Position numbers and translations under genes: made by a program. From the NCBI GenBank assembly GCA_007128865.1, contig SKWP01000136.1, positions 1 through 5,377 on the forward strand: DNA of 5,377 bases, given 5' to 3'. This document shows, piece by piece, positions 1 through 5,334 of the stretch. The notes beneath the pieces are model-generated. The model had not been told where the DNA came from. It was given only the letters and a program-made list of their open reading frames with translations, and did no database searches. The stretch is from Paracoccaceae bacterium. Its GTDB lineage: Bacteria; Pseudomonadota; Alphaproteobacteria; Rhodobacterales; Rhodobacteraceae. Numbering within the stretch: the first letter of the stretch is position 1; every line of letters starts with the position of its first letter.

Positions 1-359
1 GCGCGGAAATGCGGCAGGTCGCGCTGGATATCGGCCTCGATGGCCTCGAACATCCGGTAGGCGGATTCGTTGACGAAGCGGATGACGCAATCGGCATCGG
101 CAATCATGACCGGGCCGGACAGCATGTTCAGCGCGTCGAGGGTTCCGATCCGGTCCCAGGTATGGATTTCGTCGTCGGGGGTATGGGCGGTCTTTGTCAT
201 GGTTGCATTCCTTGTGTCGGGATTGATGGTTTGATCAGGCACGGGTGTTTCAGGGGCCGGCGGCATCACGACCGACGCCAGAGGGTCTGCGCCAAGGCCC
301 CTGTGCCCCGGTTTGCGGCGGGCCTTGCGTGCGGGTGGTCCGGTTTCCGGATCGGTCAT
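1..359 (-). CDS. PAS-containing chemoreceptor with ParB-like N-terminal tail (TlpT-like), C-terminus cut by window edge
   Basis: The 5' part of a gene running off the left edge; 119 complete codons are visible. I start it at the ATG at 359-357, which overlaps the ppfA stop as ATGA and has AAGGA seven bases upstream. A second in-frame ATG at 200-198 (codon 54) also has AAGGA, so a shorter start is possible. Residues 1-30 are basic and contain RKARRK and then HRGLGADPLASVV, resembling the N-terminal ParA-interacting motif of ParB. Residues 32-60 look like a Pro-rich linker. From about residue 74 a PAS domain begins (LDALNMLSGPVMIADADC, then RFVNESAYRMFEAIEAD), of the kind found in Aer-like methyl-accepting proteins. 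No membrane segment is visible, which fits a cytoplasmic receptor. The signalling domain lies outside the window, so 'chemoreceptor' rests on the PAS type, the che neighbours and the R. sphaeroides tlpT position. It could instead be another PAS protein. Confidence 0.72.
   Translation of the reverse strand, partial: MTDPETGPPARKARRKPGHRGLGADPLASVVMPPAPETPVPDQTINPDTRNATMTKTAHTPDDEIHTWDRIGTLDALNMLSGPVMIADADCVIRFVNESAYRMFEAIEADIQRDLPHFR
209..213 (-). promoter_or_regulatory. Ribosome-binding site for the internal (short-form) receptor start
   Basis: AAGGA, eight bases before the in-frame ATG at 200-198. Using it would give a receptor that begins MTKTAHTPDD, just before the PAS domain and without the ParB-like tail. 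It could be a second real start, or the codons may simply happen to form this sequence. Confidence 0.45.
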
Positions 360-1084
360 GCGACATTCCTTTTGTCCTGCTTGGGGGCGTTGCCGGCCAG
401 CACGCGGGCAAGCGCCAGGTATTCCGCGGCACAGGCGCATTCGGGGGCGTGCGCCAGAACGCTGCGCCCGAACCCTGCCGACTCCGAAATCCGCACCGAG
501 TTGCTGATGGTGACGGGCAGCAGCTGCCCGGCCCCGAAGCGTTCGTGCAGGCGTGCCTGCACATCGCGGTGCAGGTTCAGCCGTGCGGAATGGCGGCACA
601 GCAGAAACCGCAGCCGGTCATGTGCAAGCCCGTGTTCGGTGAACCGCTCGAACAGGCGGGCGACACCGGACAGGCCCAGAAAGTCGGGTTCGAGCGGGCA
701 AAGCACCAGATCGGCCCACCGGCAAAGCGCCACGGTAAGGTCGGACCAGCCCGGCGCCGTGTCGACGATGACCCAGGGCGCAGCCTCGGGCATGGCAAGG
801 TCGGCTGCGGGAAGAGGCAGGCGGTCGCTGGCGCGAAACAGGGCCAGCCCCGCTTCGCCCGGAACCGGCGCCGGCCGCGCTGCCGCATCGCAAAGCCATT
901 GCGCTGCATCCGCCGCGGCCGTCGTATCGGTCTGCGGCAGCATCGCGGTCAGATGCCCCTGTGGGTCCAGATCGGCCAGCACGACACCGCCCGCCAGGCG
1001 CTGGTGCAGCAGCGCGCTGGCCAGATTGCGGGCCGTGGTCGTCTTGCCGACGCCGCCTTTCTGGTTCTGAACCACGATCTTCAT
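356..1084 (-). CDS. ppfA: ParA/MinD-type ATPase positioning cytoplasmic chemotaxis clusters (PpfA-like)
   Basis: A 242-residue ParA-family ATPase. The deviant Walker A motif KGGVGKTT is at residues 9-16, with the signature lysine K9 and P-loop lysine K14. Walker A' (DLDPQG) is at 38-43 and Walker B (VIVDTAPG) at 105-112. The C-terminal PVTISNSVRISESAGFG (190-206) matches the conserved ParA tail before the final helices. There is no N-terminal DNA-binding extension, so it is a small, chromosome-type ParA. Its place between cheW and a chemoreceptor is that of PpfA (slp) of R. sphaeroides, which partitions soluble chemoreceptor clusters over the nucleoid. The function here is inferred from that synteny. 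I chose the ATG at 1084-1082, which overlaps the cheW stop as TGATG. A GTG one codon upstream is possible. The Shine-Dalgarno is weak (AAGAG, 9 bases away), so translation probably depends on coupling to cheW. Confidence 0.9.
   Translation of the reverse strand: MKIVVQNQKGGVGKTTTARNLASALLHQRLAGGVVLADLDPQGHLTAMLPQTDTTAAADAAQWLCDAAARPAPVPGEAGLALFRASDRLPLPAADLAMPEAAPWVIVDTAPGWSDLTVALCRWADLVLCPLEPDFLGLSGVARLFERFTEHGLAHDRLRFLLCRHSARLNLHRDVQARLHERFGAGQLLPVTISNSVRISESAGFGRSVLAHAPECACAAEYLALARVLAGNAPKQDKRNVA
367..371 (-). promoter_or_regulatory. Ribosome-binding site for the upstream (long-form) receptor start
   Basis: AAGGA on the minus strand, seven bases before the ATG at 359-357. It sits in the last codons of ppfA. 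The context AAGGAATG is identical to that before the second candidate start. It supports the start that gives the receptor its ParB-like tail. Confidence 0.6.
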
Positions 1085-1617
1085 CACGCGTGGCTCTTTT
1101 CCTGCATCAGGCGCAGGTCTTCGTCCGAAACCAGCACCGACGGGTTCAGCAGCACGACGACGCTTTCTTCCAGCCTGCCCAGCCCGGCGATGACCTGCCG
1201 GCTGCCGGCCTTGCCCAGCTGTGCATGACGGTCGATCCGTTCGGTCGGGATTTCGCGAACCTCGCGCACGCCATCGACGATCAGCCCGATCGGGGCGTCT
1301 TCCACCTCCATGACGATGATTACCGTGCGGTCGTCATAGGCCCGTTCGGCCATGTTGAAGCGCAGTCTGATATCCATCAGCGGGATAACCTTGCCGCGCA
1401 GATTGATGACGCCCTTGAGGTACTGGGGCAGATCGGGGATCGGCATGATGCGCTGCATCCCGACGATCTCGATGACATCCGATATCGATACGCCGTATTC
1501 CTCGGTGCCGATGTCAAAGGTCAGATACATGTTGGCCAGCGTGTCGGCTTCCAGATCGATGCTCATCGGCGCTGTCTGGGTCCGGCTGTCCGGGGCAGTG
1601 GGCTGTGCGGTGGTCAT
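1084..1617 (-). CDS. cheW: CheW chemotaxis coupling protein
   Basis: A 177-residue adaptor that links CheA to chemoreceptors in the signalling array. After an N-terminal tail of about 28 residues, rich in Thr, Ala and Pro, a single CheW (SH3-like) domain covers roughly residues 29-165. It opens with YLTFDIGTEEYGVSISDVIE (31-50) and continues with the family hallmark INLRGKVIPLMDIRLRF (71-87), followed by the strand VIIVMEVEDAPIGLIVDGVREV (99-120). The ATG lies four bases after the cheB stop and has AAGGA eight bases upstream, inside the end of cheB. The gene ends in TGATG with the ppfA start. It is probably the dedicated coupler (CheW4 equivalent) of the receptor encoded two genes downstream. 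The tail is somewhat longer than in the minimal CheW, but nothing looks broken. Confidence 0.95.
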   Translation of the reverse strand: MTTAQPTAPDSRTQTAPMSIDLEADTLANMYLTFDIGTEEYGVSISDVIEIVGMQRIMPIPDLPQYLKGVINLRGKVIPLMDIRLRFNMAERAYDDRTVIIVMEVEDAPIGLIVDGVREVREIPTERIDRHAQLGKAGSRQVIAGLGRLEESVVVLLNPSVLVSDEDLRLMQEKSHA

Positions 1618-1621
1618 GGGA

Positions 1622-2704
1622 TCAATCCTTCATGTTTCCGGTCGTTTGGGGCTGGCCCGTGGACGGGTCCAGAAGCGCTGCGGCAATGTCCTGCAGCGGC
1701 AGAATGCGCTGGGCAGCACCGATGGCGGCCGCCTGGCCGGGCATGCCCCAGACGATCGAGCTGGCCTCGTCCTGGGCGATGGTGCTGCCGCCAGACTGCC
1801 GGATCTTCAGCATGCCCTCGGCCCCGTCCTTTCCCATCCCGGTCAGCAGCGCGGCTGCACAATCCGTGCCAGCAAGGCGCGCGGCGCTGTGAAACAGCGC
1901 GTCGACCGACGGAACCGAAAAGCTGATCGGCGCACCTTCTTCCAGGGCGACGCGAAACTGGGGCCTGCGCCCGCGCAGCACCAGGTGCCGTTTGCCGCCG
2001 GGTGCGATCAGTGCTGTCCCAGGGGTCACGGTGTCGCCGTCGCGGGCCTCGCGCACCCGGATCGAACAGCTTGCATCCAGCCGCTTGGCAAAGGACGCGG
2101 TAAAGCCTTCGGGCATGTGCTGGACAATGACGATACCGGGCGCGTCTTGCGGCATCATCGGCAGCAGGCTGGACAATGCCTGCACGCCCCCGGTTGACGC
2201 ACCGATCACGATCAGATGGTTGCCGCGAACCGGGCGATGCGGCGCAGGCATGCGAAAGCGGTGCGTCGGCCGCCCGATGACGGGCCGTGCGCCGGCCGCC
2301 GCGCGCACGCGCCGGCAGATGTCGGCCATGATCTGGGGCAGGCCCTTGCCGATGCCCAGGGACGGCTTGGTGACGATATCCACCGCGCCGGCTTCGAGGG
2401 CACGCAACGTCACTTCGGCGCCTTCGCTGGTAATGCTGGAAATCACGACCGTGGGGATCGGGCGTTCGGGCATCATCCGGCGCAGGAAGGTGACACCGTC
2501 GATGCGCGGCATTTCGATGTCCAGCGTGATCACGTCGGGCTTCAGCCGGCGCACCATGTCCAGCGCCTGATCGCCGTCCGAAGCGGTTCCGACCACCTCG
2601 ATCCCCGGATCGCCCGCCAGACCCAGCGACAGAACCTTTCGGATCATGGCAGAGTCATCCACAATCAGCACCCTTACGGGGCCGCTACTGGTCACGCCCG
2701 ACAT
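1622..2704 (-). CDS. cheB: CheB, chemoreceptor glutamate methylesterase / glutamine deamidase
   Basis: A full-length 360-residue two-domain CheB. The receiver domain (about 10-130) has the acidic pair D16-D17 (VDDSAMIRK), the phospho-acceptor D62 in LDIEMP, the switch residues around S89-S90 and K113 in TKP. A Pro/Arg-rich linker (about 138-160) leads to the methylesterase domain. Its catalytic triad is S170 in GASTGG, H196 in QHMP and D293 in TGMGKDG. In the family, phosphorylation of the receiver relieves inhibition of the esterase, which removes methyl groups from receptor glutamates or deamidates glutamines. The ATG overlaps the cheR stop as TGATG, with AAGGAAGG just upstream. It works with the adjacent CheR to set the methylation state of the receptor. 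All key residues are intact, so it should be active. CheB2 of R. sphaeroides is the syntenic counterpart. Confidence 0.97.
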   Translation of the reverse strand: MSGVTSSGPVRVLIVDDSAMIRKVLSLGLAGDPGIEVVGTASDGDQALDMVRRLKPDVITLDIEMPRIDGVTFLRRMMPERPIPTVVISSITSEGAEVTLRALEAGAVDIVTKPSLGIGKGLPQIMADICRRVRAAAGARPVIGRPTHRFRMPAPHRPVRGNHLIVIGASTGGVQALSSLLPMMPQDAPGIVIVQHMPEGFTASFAKRLDASCSIRVREARDGDTVTPGTALIAPGGKRHLVLRGRRPQFRVALEEGAPISFSVPSVDALFHSAARLAGTDCAAALLTGMGKDGAEGMLKIRQSGGSTIAQDEASSIVWGMPGQAAAIGAAQRILPLQDIAAALLDPSTGQPQTTGNMKD

Positions 2705-3525
2705 CAGGCCTTCCTTTCAGATTTTCTTGAAATGCCGCTGGTCACGCCTTGCCAGCGCGGCGAAAGCTCGCGGACGTTTTCGGTCACGCTGGTAAACAGC
2801 CAGCCGCCGGTTTCCGTTACGTCGGCAATGGAATTGACCACCTCGATCTGATCGCAATGAGCGAAGTAATACAGCACGTTGCGGCAAAAGACGGCCTGGA
2901 ACGGCCGCTGGAACGGGTAAGGCGCCTTCTTCAGGTTCATTCGCCGGAAGGTGCAGGCGGCGCGGATCTCATCGCTGATCCGGAACTGGTCCATGCCGAC
3001 CGGACGCATGTAGCGATGCATGATGTCGGCTGGCACCTGTTCGAGCTGGCGCATGGGGAAGACCCCGGCCTCGGCACGTTCGATGACCGGCGCGCTGATG
3101 TCGGTGCCGAGGATATGCGTGCGTTTCAGCGCCTCCGGGCCGAATGCCTCGGCGATCATGATGGCGAGCGTATAGACTTCGTCACCGGTCGAGCAGGCCG
3201 CACTCCACAGCCGGATTTCCGCCCGGCTGGCCAGCATTGGCAGCACCTCGGCCCTGAAATAGGCCAGCGTGTCCTTTTCCCGATAGAAATAGGTATGGTT
3301 GGTCGAAGCCGCATGCATGATCGCCAGCTGAACATCCCGCGCGTCGGGCCGTGTCAGTGCCTGTGCCATGTCGGCGAGGCTGATCATGCCAAGACTGCGC
3401 TGGGCACGGCCAAGACGCTGTTGCAGCAGCGCCCGCTTGGCGGCGGGGTAATGGATGGCGCAGGTGCGTTCCAGCCAGGCGCGGATGGTTTCGAAACCGC
3501 CTTCCTCGGAGAGCGACGTGTGCAT
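2704..3525 (-). CDS. cheR: CheR, SAM-dependent chemoreceptor methyltransferase
   Basis: A 273-residue methyltransferase that transfers methyl groups from S-adenosylmethionine to receptor glutamates. The helical N-terminal CheR domain (about 8-68) contains a basic stretch, RALLQQRLGRAQRSLG. The catalytic domain starts with the family motif HAASTNHTYFYRE (71-83) and has the SAM-binding motif RLWSAACSTGDEVYTLAIM (105-123). ILGTDIS (138-144) and VFCRNVLYYF (212-221) follow. The C-terminus, GGWLFTSVTENV, corresponds to the usual GGxLFxGxSE segment, and no TPR extension is present. Length is typical. The start overlaps the cheA stop as TGATG and is preceded by a strong GGAGGAG seven bases away. The gene ends in the same TGATG arrangement with cheB. 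A minor departure is D115 where many relatives have Glu (STGEE), which is conservative. It is the CheR3 equivalent by position. Confidence 0.96.
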   Translation of the reverse strand: MHTSLSEEGGFETIRAWLERTCAIHYPAAKRALLQQRLGRAQRSLGMISLADMAQALTRPDARDVQLAIMHAASTNHTYFYREKDTLAYFRAEVLPMLASRAEIRLWSAACSTGDEVYTLAIMIAEAFGPEALKRTHILGTDISAPVIERAEAGVFPMRQLEQVPADIMHRYMRPVGMDQFRISDEIRAACTFRRMNLKKAPYPFQRPFQAVFCRNVLYYFAHCDQIEVVNSIADVTETGGWLFTSVTENVRELSPRWQGVTSGISRKSERKA

Positions 3526-4736
3526 CAGCGGTCTCCTCCGGCCTGCAACAGTCTTTCGCAGTCGAGCACCAGCGCCACATCGCCATTGCCCAGCAGCGCG
3601 CAGCCATAACTGGCGCGGACATGGGAAAGCCTGCCGGTAAGCGGTTTCATCACCACCTGCTGGCGGTCGAGGATTTCATCCACCGGCACGGCAAGCGGCC
3701 CGCCGGCGGTCTGGAAGACGACGATGATCTGATCGCCGGCATGCTCCTGCACGGCGCCGTTCGACATGCCCGCAAAGAAGTCCGAAAGGCGGCAGACAGG
3801 GATGCTGCCGCCGCGCCACAGATAGACCTCGGCGCCGTTCTGGGCGGAAATGCCGGACAGTTTCTGTGCTTCCGGGCGCAGGATTTCCGAAACCACATCG
3901 ATCGGAACCGCGAAAAGCTGGCTTCCGAGCCGAAGGATGATGCAGTCCAGAAAGGCCAGGGAAACGGGTATGTGCAGCGCAACCCGCGTGCCCTTTCCTT
4001 CGCTGCTGTCGACCACGATGCGCCCGCGCAGCTGGTTCATGGTGGTGTTGAGAACATCCATTCCGACACCGCGCCCGGACAGGTTGGAAACCGTGTCTGC
4101 GGTCGAGAAGCCGTCCTTGAAGATCACCTTCCAGAGCGCCGCGGGCTCCGGCTCCTCATCGGGGGCAAAGAACCCGCGCTCGCGCGCCTTTGCGAGAATC
4201 CTTGCCCGGTTCAGTCCCCGACCGTCATCCTCGACGGTGATGCGGACTTCGCTGCCGACCTGTGACGCTGTCAGCGTGATCCGCCCTGTGGCGGGCTTTC
4301 CCGCCGCCTCTCGGTCTGCGGGCGGCTCAAGCCCGTGATCGGCTGCATTGCGCAGCACATGCAGCAGCGGATCGTACAGTCTGTCCGCCACCAGCTTGTC
4401 GATCTGGGTTTCGGCGCCGATCGTCTGGATTTCGATCTTCTTGCCCGTCTGGCGTTCCAGTTCGCGCCCCATGCGCCGGAGCCGCTTGAACACATCGTCG
4501 ATGGCCACCAGCCGCATGTCCGTGGCGGCATCCTGAACCTCGTGCACGATCATCATCAGCCGATGCACGGCAGTTTCGAAATGCGAAAGCTCAAGCCCCT
4601 CCAGATCGGGGGACCGCACCGTTTCGGCCACCGAAAGCGACAGCTCGGCGACAAGGTCCATAAGCCGGCTGATCCGCTCGGACGGAACGCGCATCAGGCC
4701 GGTTTCGGCCGCAACCTCTGAACGGGACTGGTTCAT
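3525..4736 (-). CDS. cheA: CheA-family histidine kinase lacking HPt (P1) and P2 domains: P3-P4-P5 only, CheA4-like
   Basis: A 403-residue CheA, well short of canonical CheA (about 650 or more). P3 dimerisation helices cover about 14-75 (SERISRLMDLVAELSLSVAE). The P4 ATPase follows (about 78-262): N box RNAADHG (129-135), G1 DDGRG (170-174), F box KDGFSTAD (207-214), G2 GRGVGMD (221-227) and GKGT (247-250). P5, the CheW-like regulatory domain, spans about 263-400. No histidine phosphotransfer domain exists. An in-frame TGA at 4799-4797 with no other start before the ATG rules out a longer form. The ATG has AGGAG seven bases upstream. R. sphaeroides CheA4 has this architecture and phosphorylates the P1 of CheA3, so a trans partner is expected, probably beyond the left edge. 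The ATP-site motifs look intact, so the kinase should be active in trans rather than degenerate. Confidence 0.95.
   Translation of the reverse strand: MNQSRSEVAAETGLMRVPSERISRLMDLVAELSLSVAETVRSPDLEGLELSHFETAVHRLMMIVHEVQDAATDMRLVAIDDVFKRLRRMGRELERQTGKKIEIQTIGAETQIDKLVADRLYDPLLHVLRNAADHGLEPPADREAAGKPATGRITLTASQVGSEVRITVEDDGRGLNRARILAKARERGFFAPDEEPEPAALWKVIFKDGFSTADTVSNLSGRGVGMDVLNTTMNQLRGRIVVDSSEGKGTRVALHIPVSLAFLDCIILRLGSQLFAVPIDVVSEILRPEAQKLSGISAQNGAEVYLWRGGSIPVCRLSDFFAGMSNGAVQEHAGDQIIVVFQTAGGPLAVPVDEILDRQQVVMKPLTGRLSHVRASYGCALLGNGDVALVLDCERLLQAGGDR
3533..3539 (-). promoter_or_regulatory. Ribosome-binding site of cheR (GGAGGAG)
   Basis: A near-perfect anti-16S complement, GGAGGAG, inside the last codons of cheA and seven bases before the cheR ATG. 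It is the strongest initiation signal in the window and suggests cheR is translated efficiently in addition to coupling through the TGATG overlap. Confidence 0.75.
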
Positions 4737-4780
4737 GTGCGGTCTCCTGCACGGGGCGAAAGGGTCGGGAAGGGGATCAT
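4733..4780 (-). CDS. Possible 15-codon leader peptide overlapping the cheA start
   Basis: ATG at 4780-4778 opens a 15-codon frame, MIPFPTLSPRAGDRT, whose TGA (4735-4733) overlaps the cheA ATG as ATGA. It runs through the cheA ribosome-binding site. If translated, terminating ribosomes would be placed exactly at the cheA start, and translation would unfold the C-rich leader. The only Shine-Dalgarno candidate is AAGG about ten bases upstream, which is weak. The overlap is seen directly; translation is a guess and such a short frame can arise by chance. Confidence 0.25.
   Translation of the reverse strand: MIPFPTLSPRAGDRT
4744..4748 (-). promoter_or_regulatory. Ribosome-binding site of cheA (AGGAG)
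   Basis: AGGAG on the minus strand, seven bases before the cheA ATG. It fixes the start of the short CheA and supports the absence of an HPt domain. The same string AGGAGACCGC, followed after two bases by ATG, recurs before cheR (GGAGGAGACCGCTGATG), so the two genes have nearly identical initiation regions. Confidence 0.8.
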
Positions 4781-4821
4781 GTCCGCGCTGCCTTGTTCAG
4801 GGGGGGGCGGGCCCGGGCGGG
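4753..4821 (+). other. Two G-quadruplex-type motifs in the cheA leader, + strand
   Basis: The + (template) strand has two sets of four G-runs. The first is at 4753-4775: GGGG, GGG, GGG and GGGG, with loops of 5, 2 and 2 bases. The second is at 4800-4821: a run of eight G, then GGG, GGG and GGG, with loops of 1, 3 and 1. Both meet the usual consensus for intramolecular G-quadruplexes, so the mRNA leader is correspondingly C-rich. Function is unknown. Such motifs also arise by chance in GC-rich DNA. Confidence 0.5.
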
Positions 4822-4832
4822 TGCCCTGCCGG

Positions 4833-4849
4833 CGCGGCCTCAGGCCGCG
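4833..4849 (-). other. Hairpin spanning the small gene's stop codon
   Basis: A seven-base-pair GC stem (CGCGGCC / GGCCGCG) whose three-base loop is exactly the TGA stop of the small gene upstream of cheA. No U-tract follows on the minus strand, so it is not a standard intrinsic terminator. It could act as an attenuator or as an mRNA 3'-end stabiliser that uncouples the small gene from cheA. Inferred from sequence only. Confidence 0.4.
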
Positions 4850-5145
4850 TCCTCGGCAGAGTCGTAATTGAAGATGCAAACCCCCTCGAAGCCGTTGGAC
4901 TTGAAGAGGAAGGTCTTCTTCATTGTATCGAGGAAACCGCCATGCTTCTTCTCGAAGCTTTTCAGGTCATTGATGTTGTTGAAAAAAACGTTGATCGAGA
5001 CATCTCCCTCCTTCGAGATCAGCACATTCAGCCCGACCAGATTGCAATCCGGTATCGCATTTCCCATGGTCTCGACCACGAAGGGCGCGGCAATCTGCGC
5101 GGCATCGAGGCTCGGGAATTTGAGGTGATAGGTCTTGGAAAGCAT
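4840..5145 (-). CDS. Small protein of unknown function upstream of cheA
   Basis: I do not recognise this protein. From the ATG at 5145-5143 it has 101 residues. The pattern reads strand (KTYHLKF, 4-10), helix (about 12-31), strand (LVGLNVLISKEG), strand (DVSINVFFN), helix (about 58-78) and strand (GFEGVCIFNY). This beta-alpha-beta-beta-alpha-beta order is typical of ferredoxin-like folds such as dimeric alpha/beta-barrel proteins. No signal peptide, membrane segment or obvious catalytic motif is seen. Upstream in-frame starts exist at 5166 (ATG) and 5172 (TTG). None has a strong Shine-Dalgarno; I prefer 5145 because the protein pattern begins there. GC is about 52% by my count, against roughly 65-70% in che-gene lines I counted, and it has AT-rich codons such as GTT TTT TTC. 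It is co-oriented with cheA and 103 bases ahead of it, so co-transcription is possible. The low GC suggests later acquisition. Confidence 0.72.
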   Translation of the reverse strand: MLSKTYHLKFPSLDAAQIAAPFVVETMGNAIPDCNLVGLNVLISKEGDVSINVFFNNINDLKSFEKKHGGFLDTMKKTFLFKSNGFEGVCIFNYDSAEDAA

Positions 5146-5226
5146 GCGACAGTTCCCGTTGTTCATGAACAAGGCCTAGAACGGCAGGCTCGCGGGAAGT
5201 TTGACCCAGACGGAAGTCGGGCCGGG

Positions 5227-5289
5227 CCGACAAATGGATGATGCCGGGCATCGGTGGCGGATGGTCTGGGCATGCCAGACCTTTGTCGG
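5227..5289. repeat. Nested inverted repeats: 8-bp outer arms enclosing two inner dyads
   Basis: The outer arms CCGACAAA (5227-5234) and TTTGTCGG (5282-5289) are perfect inverted repeats. Inside are GATGCC-G-GGCATC (5240-5252) and GGTCTGG-N5-CCAGACC (5263-5281). The last dyad directly abuts the outer right arm, so an RNA could fold into a three-way junction. Alternatively, each dyad could be an operator for a dimeric regulator. No U-run follows on the minus strand, which argues against a terminator for that strand. Confidence 0.55.
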
Positions 5290-5313
5290 GGGCGCCCCGT
5301 CCCGAGGGATGTC

Positions 5314-5334
5314 GCGGGATCGGTCGCATCCCGC
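5314..5334. repeat. Inverted repeat with 7-bp arms
   Basis: GCGGGAT (5314-5320) and ATCCCGC (5328-5334) are perfect inverted repeats around a seven-base spacer. The element could be an operator half-site pair or an RNA stem near the start of the operon leader. No T-tract follows on either strand. Some such repeats are expected by chance at this GC content. Confidence 0.4.

Noticed and set aside
9..2851. Long + strand open frames across 9-1070, 245-1228, 961-1926, 1352-2197, 1992-2570 and 2216-2851
   Set aside because: They lie opposite clearly recognisable ParA, CheW, CheB and CheR genes. Their proteins are rich in Arg, Pro, His and Gly with no motifs, as expected from antisense frames in GC-rich DNA.
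4737..4799. A longer CheA with an N-terminal HPt domain
   Set aside because: An in-frame TGA at 4799-4797 closes the frame 21 codons before the ATG, and no ATG, GTG or TTG lies between. The upstream DNA encodes a different protein.
4982..4988. Run of seven A (U7 in the small gene's mRNA) as a programmed frameshift site
   Set aside because: The frame continues normally on both sides with a consistent secondary-structure pattern, and there is no alternative frame worth entering.
2749..5241. + strand open frames at 2749-3609, 3621-4265, 3850-4338, 4335-4721 and 4735-5241
   Set aside because: They are antisense to cheR, cheA and the small gene. No recognisable domain and composition typical of shadow frames.
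5263..5289. Intrinsic terminator at the GGTCTGG/CCAGACC hairpin
   Set aside because: Only TTTGT follows on the + strand and no U-run on the minus strand. No + strand gene ends nearby in the window.
5226..5295. FliA (sigma-28) promoter suggested by GCCGACAA (+) and CCCGACAA (-), similar to the -10 GCCGATAA
   Set aside because: No TAAA-type -35 at the proper 11-base spacing on either strand. The similarity is explained by the arms of the inverted repeat.
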